DNA of 64,000 nt from positions 186,001 to 250,000 of the forward strand of contig NZ_JAQZSM010000001.1 of assembly GCF_028745735.1 (NCBI RefSeq). Reading direction: 5' to 3'. Position numbers and translations under genes: made by a program. The first letter of the stretch is position 1; the number at the start of each line of letters is the position of its first letter. The notes beneath the pieces were generated by a model. It was given only the letters and a program-made list of their open reading frames with translations, was not told where the DNA came from and made no database searches. This stretch comes from Roseinatronobacter alkalisoli (GTDB lineage: Bacteria; Pseudomonadota; Alphaproteobacteria; Rhodobacterales; Rhodobacteraceae). Shown one piece after another: positions 1 to 8,470 of this stretch.

Positions 1-813
1 TTTGCCGCGTTTCAGGCAACGCGGACACTGGATGATCTGATTGTGTTGCTGGCGACAGGGGTTCTGGGCGTTTACATGCGCCGCTTTGGCTGGCCGCGGC
101 CCGCGCTGCTGATCGGCTTTGTGCTGGCGACGCAGGCGGAAACCTATCTGTATCAGGCCGTGCAGTTCTATGGTTGGGAATTCCTGACACGTACCGGCGT
201 CATGATCATCATCGGCATTACCGCCGGATCGATCTGGCTGGGTCTGCGCGCGCGTGTGTCAGAGGTAAGCCCCGAAGAAGTGCTTGCACTGGAAGCGCGC
301 GACGACGCTGCTGGCCCGGCGGCGAATATACGCGCCCGCGCGCCGCAGATCCTGTTTGCCTTGGTTGCTTTCGGGTTTTTCAGTGTCGGGCTGCATGACG
401 CGCTTCAGCATAGTTTTCTGGGGCAGGTCTTTCCATTGATCATGGCCAGTGCGGGTATGCTGTTCACGGCGCTGGTGCTGGGGTTTCTGATCCTTGGCAA
501 ACCCAATCATGCTGTTTCAAGTGATACCGAGCATCTGGAGCGCCCGGATGCCGAACCCCAGCGTTCAACCCTTGGCGCACTCGCATGGGTGGCGTCGCTG
601 GTCGCGCTGACGGCGGTGGTTGGTTTCGTCACCGCATTGGTGGTCTTTTTCGTGGCGTTCCTGAAGATACGGGCGCGGGCAAGCTGGCTGATGACGCTAC
701 TTCTGACCGGGGGCTGCACGGGTTTTGTGCTGACACTCGCTTCGGCGCTGAACATGCGCTTTCCGGGCGGGCTGCTGCAGGAACTGTACCGCCTGCCCTG
801 GCCCTTCAGTTAA
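1..813 (+). CDS. Fused TctA-TctB permease of a tripartite tricarboxylate transporter (3' part only)
   Basis: The reading frame is open from base 1, so the gene starts before the window; about 270 residues are visible. The first ~80 (DDLIVLLATGVLG, then MRRFGWPRPALLIGF) look like the C-terminal end of a TctA large permease. After a polar linker come four hydrophobic segments (about 115-135, 143-166, 190-220 and 228-249) ending in LNMRFPGGLL, which resembles the small TctB subunit. I read this as a TctA-TctB fusion in the inner membrane, importing a di- or tricarboxylate with a periplasmic TctC protein that is not in view. The tautomerase gene starts 6 bases after its stop, so the two are probably cotranscribed. 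The family call is good; the fusion is judged by eye. Confidence 0.8.
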   Translation, partial: FAAFQATRTLDDLIVLLATGVLGVYMRRFGWPRPALLIGFVLATQAETYLYQAVQFYGWEFLTRTGVMIIIGITAGSIWLGLRARVSEVSPEEVLALEARDDAAGPAANIRARAPQILFALVAFGFFSVGLHDALQHSFLGQVFPLIMASAGMLFTALVLGFLILGKPNHAVSSDTEHLERPDAEPQRSTLGALAWVASLVALTAVVGFVTALVVFFVAFLKIRARASWLMTLLLTGGCTGFVLTLASALNMRFPGGLLQELYRLPWPFS

Positions 814-819
814 GGAACG

Positions 820-1920
820 ATGCCCATGCAAACTGCAATCCCTTTCATCTTTATGCGCGGCGGCACATCAAGGGGACCGTATTTCCATGCCGAAGATTTG
901 CCGACAGACCGCGAAACCCTGTCGAATGTCCTGCGTGCCGCAATCGGGTCCGGGCATCCGCTGAATATCGACGGTCTGGGCGGCGGGGCAAGCGTGACCA
1001 CCAAAGTCGCGATCCTGTCACGCTCGGATTGCGACGGGGTGGATGTCGAATACTTGTTTGCGCAGGTTGACCCAATGCGTGAGGCTGTGGATTTCCGCCC
1101 CACCTGTGGCAATATCATGGCCGGTGTCGGCGCGGCGGCACTTGAGATGGGACTTGTTCCTGTGCAGCGCGGCGAGACCCGCTTGCGCATCCACGCGGTC
1201 AATACGGGTGCGCTGGTCGATACCGTGGTGCAAACCCCGGACGGGCAGGTGTGCTATGACGGCACGCAAACCATTGCCGGGGTGCCGGGCAGTGCCGCGC
1301 CTGTGACCTTGGGTTTCACAGGGATTGTGGGAACAGCGACCGGGGCCATGTTGCCCACAGGGAAGGCGCGCGATGTGATTGACGGTGTTGCGGTTACCTT
1401 GATCGACGTTGCCATGCCGATGATGATCCTGCGCGCTGCCGATATCGGATTACGCGGCGACGAATCCCGCGAGGAGATCGACGAGAATACGCAATTGCTG
1501 GCGCGCATCGAGTCGATGCGCTGCAAGGCAGGCCCGATGATGGGGTTGGGCGCGGATGTTTCCGGTGCGGTCATGCCCAAGGTCGGGCTGATTTCGGCGC
1601 CTGTGACGGGCGGGGCGTTGCGTGCGCGTTACCTGACACCTTGGACCTGTCATCCCAGCATGGCGGTTACTGGCGCGCAATGCCTGTCGGCTTGCGCTGT
1701 GCTGCCGGGGTCAGTGGCAGAAGGGTTGGCAGTGACACCTGCCACTGGCCCTGCAGAACTGCTTATTGAACATCCGATCGGGTTTTTGCCCGTTGTGCTG
1801 GATTTCGTCCGCGATTCCGATGGTGCCACGATCCATAGCGCGGGTATCGTGCGCACTGCGCGGATGCTGGCACGGGGGCATGTAATGGTCCCGAGCGCGG
1901 TCTGGGACGGCGCGCGCTGA
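820..1920 (+). CDS. galD: 4-oxalomesaconate tautomerase-like PrpF family protein
   Basis: A 366-residue PrpF-family protein (two diaminopimelate-epimerase-like lobes). The N-terminus FMRGGTSRGPYF and the block DGLGGGASVTTKVA are typical of GalD/LigU, which isomerise 4-oxalomesaconate in gallate and protocatechuate 4,5-cleavage pathways. Lys62 (TTKVA) and Cys96 (RPTCGN) are 34 residues apart, the same spacing as the catalytic Lys66/Cys100 I recall for LigU. The alternative PrpF role, 2-methylaconitate isomerisation, is less likely because there is no methylcitrate gene nearby and a PDC lactonase, whose product is 4-oxalomesaconate, lies 2 kb away. It follows the transporter gene by 6 bases. 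Confidence 0.8.
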   Translation: MPMQTAIPFIFMRGGTSRGPYFHAEDLPTDRETLSNVLRAAIGSGHPLNIDGLGGGASVTTKVAILSRSDCDGVDVEYLFAQVDPMREAVDFRPTCGNIMAGVGAAALEMGLVPVQRGETRLRIHAVNTGALVDTVVQTPDGQVCYDGTQTIAGVPGSAAPVTLGFTGIVGTATGAMLPTGKARDVIDGVAVTLIDVAMPMMILRAADIGLRGDESREEIDENTQLLARIESMRCKAGPMMGLGADVSGAVMPKVGLISAPVTGGALRARYLTPWTCHPSMAVTGAQCLSACAVLPGSVAEGLAVTPATGPAELLIEHPIGFLPVVLDFVRDSDGATIHSAGIVRTARMLARGHVMVPSAVWDGAR

Positions 1921-2031
1921 CACGCGGGTATCGGCGGGCGCTATATTTTTTCCCCGAAGCATTTTCAGCTTGTTGCCGTTGCTGCAACCCTGTCGAAACG
2001 ACCGGCCCGTACGTTTGCACCGCGTCGCCCC

Positions 2032-2736
2032 CTATATGGGGACATCGCCGCCGTCTTCATGTGCGTGGCTGTCCAGAAAGCCAGCCTCGCGCAATTGTCG
2101 CAGGCGGATGCGATGGGCCGCTTCGATATGGGTGCGCATTGCGGCTTCGGCTGCGGTGCCATCGCGGTTTTGCAGGGCGCGCAGCAATTCTTCATGTTCC
2201 TGTGCGCCGGTCGCTATGCGGGCGGGGTCGAACAGGGTGGACCGGCCAAGGATCAGTAAAGTGCGCCCCATAGCGGCGATGGCGCGTTGGAGGTAGCGGT
2301 TCTTGGCCGTGTTGACCAGCGCAGCATGAAACAGCCGGTTCAGGCGGACAATATCTTCCGGGTTGGTGCTGGCGGTCATTTCGGCATTGATCCCGGCCAG
2401 TTCACGCAGTTCCAGTTCCGAGGCAGCGCGCGCGGCCAGACGTGCCGCAGTGCCTTCCAGCACGGCGCGCATTTCATATAGCTCCATCACTTCGGCATAG
2501 CTCAGCCGCCGCAGGGTCGCACCCTGACGGGGCAGGTGTTCCACCAACCCGTCAGCTTCCAGCCGACGGATGGCTTCGCGCACGGGCGTACGTGAAATGC
2601 CCAGCCGCGCCGCAAGATCAACTTCCCGCAGCCGCGCACCGGGAGGGAGGGTGCCATGGCGGATTTCATTGAGCAACCGGTCATAGGCGTTTTGGCCCTG
2701 CGACAAGTCGGAGGCAGACTCGGGTCGGTTGCGCAT
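2032..2736 (-). CDS. GntR family transcriptional regulator with FCD domain
   Basis: A 234-residue regulator. The winged helix-turn-helix lies at about 17-76 (RLGISRTPVREAIRRLEADG). The all-helical FCD ligand domain follows and keeps its metal-binding pattern: an Asp and His around DIVRLNRLFH, then His in QEHEELL and MRTHIEAAH. FCD regulators usually sense small carboxylates. The frame is open to an ATG at 2781, but that start has no ribosome site and would place coding sequence over an inverted repeat. The ATG at 2736 has AGGA just upstream and is preferred. The gene is divergent from the AbrB-family gene and convergent with the tautomerase gene, so it plausibly controls the transporter half of the island. 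Confidence 0.87.
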   Translation of the reverse strand: MRNRPESASDLSQGQNAYDRLLNEIRHGTLPPGARLREVDLAARLGISRTPVREAIRRLEADGLVEHLPRQGATLRRLSYAEVMELYEMRAVLEGTAARLAARAASELELRELAGINAEMTASTNPEDIVRLNRLFHAALVNTAKNRYLQRAIAAMGRTLLILGRSTLFDPARIATGAQEHEELLRALQNRDGTAAEAAMRTHIEAAHRIRLRQLREAGFLDSHAHEDGGDVPI

Positions 2737-2771
2737 GTCATCCTGTGCGGCTACGGGTAGTTGATTGCCTA

Positions 2772-2801
2772 TTGCATACATATGGATGCAAGCGTATGCA
2801 A
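2772..2801. promoter_or_regulatory. Candidate GntR operator
   Basis: TTGCATAC (2772-2779) and GTATGCAA (2794-2801) are exact reverse complements. A third half-site, ATGCAA, lies between them (2786-2791), so TTGCAT-8-ATGCAA is also present. The site lies in the short gap between the divergent GntR and AbrB-family genes, where an autoregulated FCD regulator would bind. Assignment to this regulator is by position only. Confidence 0.5.
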
Positions 2802-2814
2802 TAGCTAATCAGCA

Positions 2815-3858
2815 ATGAGTCACACCATGTTTACCCGCACACGCCTGCAGACATTTGCCATAGCCCTTTCCGGGGTCGGGGTTTTTCATCTGTTGGGGTT
2901 GCCGCTGCCGTTTCTGTTCGGGCCGATGTTTGCCTGTCTGCTCGCGGCGCTTCTGGGGGTGCAGATGCAGGGGGCCGGGCAGGTCTCGGTTGGCGCGCGC
3001 ACAATATTGGGGGTCGCGGTCGGCGCGTCCGTCACGCCCGCGCTGTTGGGACAGGTGCCGCTGATGGCGGTGACACTGGCGCTGATCCCGGCCTATGTGG
3101 CGGTGATTGGTCTGGTGGGGGTGCCGTTCTTTCACCGTGTCTGTGGGTTTGACCGGATCACCAGCTATTATGCCGCCATGCCCGGCGGGTTTCAGGACAT
3201 GGTCATCTTCGGGCAGGAAGCGGGGGGCAATGCCCGTGCGCTGTCGTTGATTCATGCGACGCGCGTGCTGATCATCGTGACGCTGGTGCCGTTCCTTCTG
3301 ACGGGGCCGTTCGGGGTCAGCCTTGATCACCCCATCGGTGCGCCGGCAAGCGAACTGCCCTTGCATGAAATGGCGATCATGGTGGCAATTGCACTGATCG
3401 GCTGGAAAGGTGGCGAACGTATCGGCCTGTTCGGTGCCTCTATTCTGGGGCCGCTGCTTCTGGCGATGGTGCTGTCACTGGGTGACGTGATCCACCACCG
3501 CCCGCCCGCCGAGGCGATTCTGGTCGCGCAGTTTTTCATCGGCATGGGAATCGGAATGTATTATCGCGGTGTGACGGTCGCGGAACTGCGCCATGACGTG
3601 GCATCGGGTGCTGCCTTCGCGGTTGTTCTGGCCGGGCTGGCGGCAGGATTTACCCTGCTTGCCCATCATATTGGTGACGCGCCGCAGGTCGAGGCGTTCC
3701 TGTCCTTCAGCCCCGGCGGACAGGCCGAAATGACCGTTCTGGCCATCGTCGCCGGGGCGGATCTGGGCTTTGTTGTTATTCACCACCTTATGCGGATGAT
3801 CCTTGTCATAACTGGTGCGCCGATTATCGCGCGGCTGTGGTCGCAACGTCGGGAATGA
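2815..3858 (+). CDS. AbrB family (PF05145) integral membrane protein
   Basis: A 347-residue protein made almost entirely of hydrophobic segments, with the repeated glycine/proline-rich motif of the membrane AbrB duplication family (LPLPFLFGPMF early and SFSPGGQAEMTVLA late; YYAAMPGGFQDM in the middle). Databases often label such proteins as transcriptional regulators or ammonia monooxygenase, but nothing here resembles DNA binding; a transport role is more likely. Family members often sit beside GntR regulators and TTT transporters, as here. No clear ribosome site was found; ATG 2815 is used and ATG 2827 is an alternative. Substrate unknown. Confidence 0.78.
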   Translation: MSHTMFTRTRLQTFAIALSGVGVFHLLGLPLPFLFGPMFACLLAALLGVQMQGAGQVSVGARTILGVAVGASVTPALLGQVPLMAVTLALIPAYVAVIGLVGVPFFHRVCGFDRITSYYAAMPGGFQDMVIFGQEAGGNARALSLIHATRVLIIVTLVPFLLTGPFGVSLDHPIGAPASELPLHEMAIMVAIALIGWKGGERIGLFGASILGPLLLAMVLSLGDVIHHRPPAEAILVAQFFIGMGIGMYYRGVTVAELRHDVASGAAFAVVLAGLAAGFTLLAHHIGDAPQVEAFLSFSPGGQAEMTVLAIVAGADLGFVVIHHLMRMILVITGAPIIARLWSQRRE

Positions 3859-3898
3859 CATTCGGCCGGAATTCAGGATCACGCGCAGGGCGTTCGGG

Positions 3899-4768
3899 TC
3901 AGTTCTGCCAGTAAAGCCGTGTCGGGTTGGTGACCGTCAGCTTTTCAAGCAGGGTCTGGCCGGGCGCTATATCTGCAAGCAGATCGACCAGCGCGCCGTC
4001 ATCGGGCATGTCTTTCCTGATGTTCGGGTGCGGCCAGTCCGTGCCCCACAAGACCTGATCAGTGAAACGCGCCACCAGATCTGCGGCAATCGGCACTGCG
4101 TCTGCATAGGGTGGGCCTTCTCGGGTGATACGTTCAGCCCCGCAGACCTTGACCCAGAACCGGTCATCGCGCAGCAGGTCCACAAGCATTTCATAGGCAG
4201 GCTGATGAATCCCTTTGGACGCATCAACACGGCCCATATGATCAATCACCATCGGCACCGGCAGCGATTTCAGCACAGGTGCCAGCGTTTCCAGACGGTC
4301 CGCATCGAAATGCACCACGGCATGCCAGCCCAGACGCGAAATGCGCTGCGCAAGGTCGCGCACAGCATCCACATCCGCATCTTTGCCCAGATGCGACACG
4401 AAATTGAATCTGATCCCGCGCACCCCGCCTGCATGCAGCCGGTCCAGTTCCGCATCCGATATGTCGCGGCGCACCATTGCCACGCCGCGGCAAGACCCGT
4501 TGGATTTTGCGATTGCGTCCAGCATGGCCGCGTTGTCGGTGCCATGGCAACTGGCCTGAACCAGAACCGTGCGGCTGATGCCCAGCCTTGAATGCAGCGC
4601 GGCCAGCGTTTCCCAAGGGGCGTCTACCGGGGTATAGGTGCGTTCGGGGGCGAATGGAAAATCCTTTGCCGGGCCGAAAACATGGCAATGCGCATCGCAG
4701 GCCCCGTCCGGCAGGCGTAGTTTCGGGACGGAAGGATTGGGATGAAACGGTAGGTTCTGTTCTGTCAT
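3899..4768 (-). CDS. ligI: 2-pyrone-4,6-dicarboxylate lactonase (amidohydrolase family)
   Basis: A 289-residue TIM-barrel amidohydrolase that should hydrolyse the pyrone ring of PDC to 4-oxalomesaconate in the protocatechuate 4,5-cleavage route. It follows the known LigI pattern throughout: DAHCHVFGP (His27, His29), VQASCHGTDNAAMLDAIA, GIRFNF, VIDHMGR, and WGTDWPHPN with the probable catalytic Asp244. I chose the ATG at 4768: it gives a normal LigI N-terminus and forms a 4-base ATGA overlap with the upstream TRAP permease stop. The frame continues further upstream inside the permease gene, which is a shadow. It is last in the tetR-TAXI-permease-lactonase operon. A related pyrone or lactone substrate cannot be excluded. 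Confidence 0.88.
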   Translation of the reverse strand: MTEQNLPFHPNPSVPKLRLPDGACDAHCHVFGPAKDFPFAPERTYTPVDAPWETLAALHSRLGISRTVLVQASCHGTDNAAMLDAIAKSNGSCRGVAMVRRDISDAELDRLHAGGVRGIRFNFVSHLGKDADVDAVRDLAQRISRLGWHAVVHFDADRLETLAPVLKSLPVPMVIDHMGRVDASKGIHQPAYEMLVDLLRDDRFWVKVCGAERITREGPPYADAVPIAADLVARFTDQVLWGTDWPHPNIRKDMPDDGALVDLLADIAPGQTLLEKLTVTNPTRLYWQN

Positions 4769-6714
4769 GTGTCTGCTCTGGATTGGGTGAAAGGGGCCAG
4801 CCGTGCCTTTCGGACAAGCAACGCAATGACGACCATAAGGCCACCCATGCGTGCGATCAGTGTCAAAGGGTCGGTGGAACTGACTGGCGAAGGCCACAGG
4901 ATCAGGCAGGATGCTGCGGCAAGCAGCCAGCGTTCAGATGCGGGCATTGGTGACTGGAACCAGCCCGCAAAAGCGATGGTCAGCCCGACAAGGCCGACCG
5001 CAGCCAGCACAACCGACAAGGCAATTTCTGTGCCAGTGCCGATCATCAGCAGGCCGGGCATGGATGCAAACAGGAACGGCACCAGCAGCTTGACAAATCC
5101 CAGCCTGACAGATTCGACAGCGGTTCGATTTGGCTCGCCGCCAGAAATGGATGCAGCAGCATATGCCGCCAACGCGACCGGTGGCGTGATCGCTGATGCA
5201 AGGCCATAGTAGAAAATGAACATATGGGCGACCACCGGTTCCAGTCCGGAGCGCGTCAACGCGGGACCGACCAGAACCGCAAGCAGCAGATAGGCCGCCG
5301 ATGTTGGCAGGCCCATGCCGAGCACGAATGACACCACAGCGGTCAGCATCAGCAAGGCAAGCAGATGTCCGCCCGCGATATTCACGATCATGCCTGACAT
5401 CATCAGACCCAGCCCGGTCAGGTTCAGCACACCAATCACGATGCCTGCAGACGCCACGGCGACAACAATGGGCATTGTCGTGATCAGTGTGTCCCGGCAG
5501 ACGACAGCCAGTGTCACCAGCCCGACGCGCGTTTCCTTGCGCCAGGGAGAGATGACAAGCCCGACGCCAATGCACAGCACTGCCGCTTGTGTGGGCGAAT
5601 ACCCGTTGGCCAGAAAGAGAATGAGGGAGATCAGTGGCAAAAGCAGATAGCCACGGTAGACCACAGTTTCCTTCAATAGCTGAAATCCCGCCTGCGGATC
5701 CCGATCCAGCCCCAGACGCCCTGCTTCCAGCCAGACAGCGGTCATCAGCGCCAGAACATATAACAGGCCCGGCACCAGCGCGGCCAGCGCGATCGTGGCA
5801 TAGGGCACCTGAATGATCTCTGCCATCAGAAAGGCGGCAGCCCCCATTACGGGCGGCAATATCTGGCCTGCGGAACTTGCCGCAGCCTCGATCGCGCCCG
5901 CAAGGTTCTTTGAATACCCCGCGCGTTTCATCAGCGGTATGGTAAAGGTTCCGGTCGTCACGACATTCGCAACTGCGCTGCCGTTGATCGACCCGAGCAT
6001 TGTGGATGACAGCGCCGCTGTCAGCCCCGGCCCGCCGCGCATCCGCCCGGTCAGGCCGCGTGCCAGATCGACAAACACTTCGCCGGTGCCGATTTTCATC
6101 AGCAAACCGCCCATCAGCGCGAACAGGAATATATATTCGACCGCGACACCCATCGGCAGGCTGAAAATGCCCTCGGTTGACAGCATCAGCATTGATGCCA
6201 GCCGCCGCACGGAATACCCCCGATGCCCGTACTGGCCGGGTATCATGTCCCCGAGCATCGCATAGGCCAGCGCCACGGCCACCAATACCAGCAATGCCAG
6301 CCCGACACTCCGCCAGATCAGGGTAATAAGCGCCGCCATCAGACCAACAAAGACATATACATCAAACGGGGTGGCCATGCCGCCACGCATGACGATGGGC
6401 AGATAGTTCGCTTCTATATTGATGCCCGGATACAGCGCCAATGGCACCAGCGCATAGAAAAACGCCCGCGCCCAGACCGGCCCCGCCTGCAAGCCCAGCA
6501 GAAGCAAGCCACCCGCAGCGACCATGGAAAAGAACACGGATCGAAGAATCAGGGCGGTGATCAGCCCGAAATATGCACCCCACAACACCAGCGCTGTGGT
6601 GGCAATCGCCAGCCCGGTTACCAGCAGCGATACCAGCACCACCTCCGTTCTGGATCGGTCGGGCACCGCAAGGCATAGCGGGTTCAGCCAACGAAAGATC
6701 ACCGCCCTGATCAC
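4765..6714 (-). CDS. TRAP transporter fused permease (DctQM type, TAXI partner)
   Basis: About 649 residues with many transmembrane helices: an N-terminal four-helix DctQ-like part joined to a DctM-like part. Conserved TRAP motifs are present (GSINGSAVANVVTTGTFTIP, AASSAGQILPPVMGAAAF, LGMGLPTSAAYLL, YYGLASAITPPVALAAYAA). Fused permeases of this kind work with TAXI binding proteins, and one is encoded immediately upstream. A GTG start at 6714, one base after the TAXI stop and with GGGGA 8 bases upstream, is preferred over ATG 6750, which has no ribosome site and would overlap the TAXI gene. It should drive sodium- or proton-coupled uptake of an organic acid, probably the substrate handled by the lactonase. 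Confidence 0.9.
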   Translation of the reverse strand: MIRAVIFRWLNPLCLAVPDRSRTEVVLVSLLVTGLAIATTALVLWGAYFGLITALILRSVFFSMVAAGGLLLLGLQAGPVWARAFFYALVPLALYPGINIEANYLPIVMRGGMATPFDVYVFVGLMAALITLIWRSVGLALLVLVAVALAYAMLGDMIPGQYGHRGYSVRRLASMLMLSTEGIFSLPMGVAVEYIFLFALMGGLLMKIGTGEVFVDLARGLTGRMRGGPGLTAALSSTMLGSINGSAVANVVTTGTFTIPLMKRAGYSKNLAGAIEAAASSAGQILPPVMGAAAFLMAEIIQVPYATIALAALVPGLLYVLALMTAVWLEAGRLGLDRDPQAGFQLLKETVVYRGYLLLPLISLILFLANGYSPTQAAVLCIGVGLVISPWRKETRVGLVTLAVVCRDTLITTMPIVVAVASAGIVIGVLNLTGLGLMMSGMIVNIAGGHLLALLMLTAVVSFVLGMGLPTSAAYLLLAVLVGPALTRSGLEPVVAHMFIFYYGLASAITPPVALAAYAAASISGGEPNRTAVESVRLGFVKLLVPFLFASMPGLLMIGTGTEIALSVVLAAVGLVGLTIAFAGWFQSPMPASERWLLAAASCLILWPSPVSSTDPLTLIARMGGLMVVIALLVRKARLAPFTQSRADT

Positions 6715-6715
6715 A

Positions 6716-7642
6716 TCAGTTCCCCGCGAAATAGGCCGCTGCACCTGCATGCAGGTCGATGGGTGTGTTTGGCGCGGTTTCGTGCAGGATCAGCCGCGCA
6801 AGCGGATGAATTTCCCCCAACGTATCCAGATTGTCGAACAATGCCGCCGTCATCGCCTGCACGAATTCATCCGGCGCATCAGCATGCACGAACAACACTG
6901 CGGGATCATTGATAACCAACGTGGGGTCCGTCACGCCACCATATGTATTCGCCGGAATTTCATACAGTTGGTAGAAGGGGTATTCTTCCAGCAACCCGGC
7001 AACGCTTTCAGCGTCAACCGGCAACAAAACCATATCTTCGCGCGCATCAAGATCGATCAGCGCCGCCACTGGCGCACCCGCCAGCACAACCGCTGCATCA
7101 ACTGATCCGTTGACCAGCGCGTTCACCCCTTCGGCATAGGACAGGAATTGCGCATTTTCCGGGCTGAAGGCCCCGTAACTTTCAAGAAGCCGCTGCGCCA
7201 GCACCGCGGCATTGGAACCGGGCGGGCCAAGGCTGACGGGACGCCCGGCAAGGTCTTCGAAACTGGTGATCCCTGTGCGTGCCGTTGTGGCCACTTGCAT
7301 GACAGCCGGATAGAGATAGGCCAATGCCGCAACAGGATGCGGGTCGCCATCGAATGCACCCGTGCCGCTGGCAGCTTCATAAAGGGTGGATGAGGATGAA
7401 AACCCAAGTTCAAGCTCACCCAGCGCGGTGCGCCGGATATTTTCGATGGACGCGCCGGTGACTTCGGCGCGTGCGGTGGTGTCGGGCATATGTTCGGTGA
7501 TCAGTTCCGCCATTCCGGCGCCGATCACATAGAACAGCCCGCCGGTCCCGCCGGTCCCGATCGATATGCGTTCCTGCGCGGTCGCAGGCATGGCAAATGC
7601 CATGGCCACGGCTGCGGCAATCAGGCTTCCTGTCAGTTTCAT
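6716..7642 (-). CDS. TAXI family TRAP transporter solute-binding protein
   Basis: A 308-residue periplasmic binding protein. Residues 1-22 form a signal peptide (MKLTGSLIAAAVAMAFAMPA, cleaved after ATA). The TAXI signature begins the mature protein (ISIGTGGTGGLFYVIGAGMAE), followed by GELELGFSSSSTLYEA, DLAGRPVSLGPPGSNAA and the C-terminal HPLA. TAXI proteins deliver organic acids or related solutes to a fused TRAP permease, here encoded directly downstream. It lies 18 bases after the TetR gene on the same strand, so regulator, binding protein, permease and lactonase form one operon. Confidence 0.92.
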   Translation of the reverse strand: MKLTGSLIAAAVAMAFAMPATAQERISIGTGGTGGLFYVIGAGMAELITEHMPDTTARAEVTGASIENIRRTALGELELGFSSSSTLYEAASGTGAFDGDPHPVAALAYLYPAVMQVATTARTGITSFEDLAGRPVSLGPPGSNAAVLAQRLLESYGAFSPENAQFLSYAEGVNALVNGSVDAAVVLAGAPVAALIDLDAREDMVLLPVDAESVAGLLEEYPFYQLYEIPANTYGGVTDPTLVINDPAVLFVHADAPDEFVQAMTAALFDNLDTLGEIHPLARLILHETAPNTPIDLHAGAAAYFAGN

Positions 7643-7660
7643 TAGTCCCTCCCTTGGGTT

Positions 7661-8338
7661 TCAGTCTGCGGTCGAGTAATCCGCAACATGCTCGCGCGAC
7701 AGCGCGCGAAAACTTGCATGCGCAGCGTCCACCAGTTCGCGGATCGCTGTTTCGTGGTCGGTTCCGCTGGTCGCGCCATCCGACAACCGTTCAATACGTT
7801 CGGGGTTGATCAGCGTGTAATACAGCGCGCCAAGCAGGAATTGTGACCGCCACACAATCTGGCGTCGGTCTGCGCCCGGCAAGCATTCTGCTATGGCATC
7901 AAGAAAACTGCGCGTTACCCCATCGAAAGCCGCAGCGATGATGCGTTTTGCCTCCGGGTCGCCCTCTGCTGACAGGACGGCACGCATCCGGGTGAACCGC
8001 GCGCCGCCGCCCGCCGCCCCATTCGCGGCAAATGAAAATGTCGGAAGCAGATAGGCCCGCAGGATGGCGCGCAATCGCGCAGAAAGGTCGGCAATCTGGC
8101 GGGCTTCGCCCAGAAGTTCCAGCCGCCGGGCATTCATGGGGATGGTATGAATGTCATAAATCGTCTGCAGCAGGTCCAGCTTTCCCTCATAGTGATAGGA
8201 CACGCTGGACACCACGACACCTGCTTCGCGCGCGATTTCCCGCAGCGACACCGCCGCAAACCCACGTTCGGAAAACAGGCGTTCCGCAGCCTCGCGGATT
8301 GCGGTCGCGGTGTCGTTCTGGCTTTCGGATTTTTTCAT
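7661..8338 (-). CDS. TetR/AcrR family transcriptional regulator
   Basis: A 225-residue regulator with an N-terminal helix-turn-helix at about 12-58 (AERLFSERGFAAVSLREIA, then VVVSSVSYHY) and a helical ligand domain with the ARFTRMRAVLSAEGD stretch seen in several TetR C-terminal families. It is the first gene of the TAXI-TRAP-lactonase operon and divergent from the dienelactone hydrolase. Two matching inverted repeats lie in the 132-base gap between them. The likely role is to repress both directions until a pathway compound binds. The ligand is unknown. Confidence 0.9.
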   Translation of the reverse strand: MKKSESQNDTATAIREAAERLFSERGFAAVSLREIAREAGVVVSSVSYHYEGKLDLLQTIYDIHTIPMNARRLELLGEARQIADLSARLRAILRAYLLPTFSFAANGAAGGGARFTRMRAVLSAEGDPEAKRIIAAAFDGVTRSFLDAIAECLPGADRRQIVWRSQFLLGALYYTLINPERIERLSDGATSGTDHETAIRELVDAAHASFRALSREHVADYSTAD

Positions 8339-8372
8339 TGCCGTCCTCCTGAGTATGGATTTTGCATAGATT

Positions 8373-8430
8373 TGGACAAGTGTCCATTAATTTTATTGCA
8401 TATGATTTATTATTTTGAACACTTGTCCAA
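8373..8430. promoter_or_regulatory. Paired TetR operator candidates in a divergent promoter
   Basis: Two inverted repeats of the same type sit between the tetR gene and the dienelactone hydrolase gene. Site 1 is TGGACAAGTGTCCA (8373-8386); site 2 is TTGAACACTTGTCCAA (8415-8430). The 14-base string ATTTGGACAAGTGT around site 1 reappears exactly, reverse-complemented, around site 2. Each site has 7-base arms around a 2-base centre, a common TetR operator layout. One site near each promoter would allow joint control. Confidence 0.65.
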
Positions 8431-8470
8431 ATACGATATACACGTGACCATCAAGACAGGAGATTCCGAT

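Noticed and set aside
8147-8470. N-terminal extension of the dienelactone hydrolase
   Set aside because: It would cover the tetR 5' end and both operators, and the ATG at 8471 has a good ribosome site.
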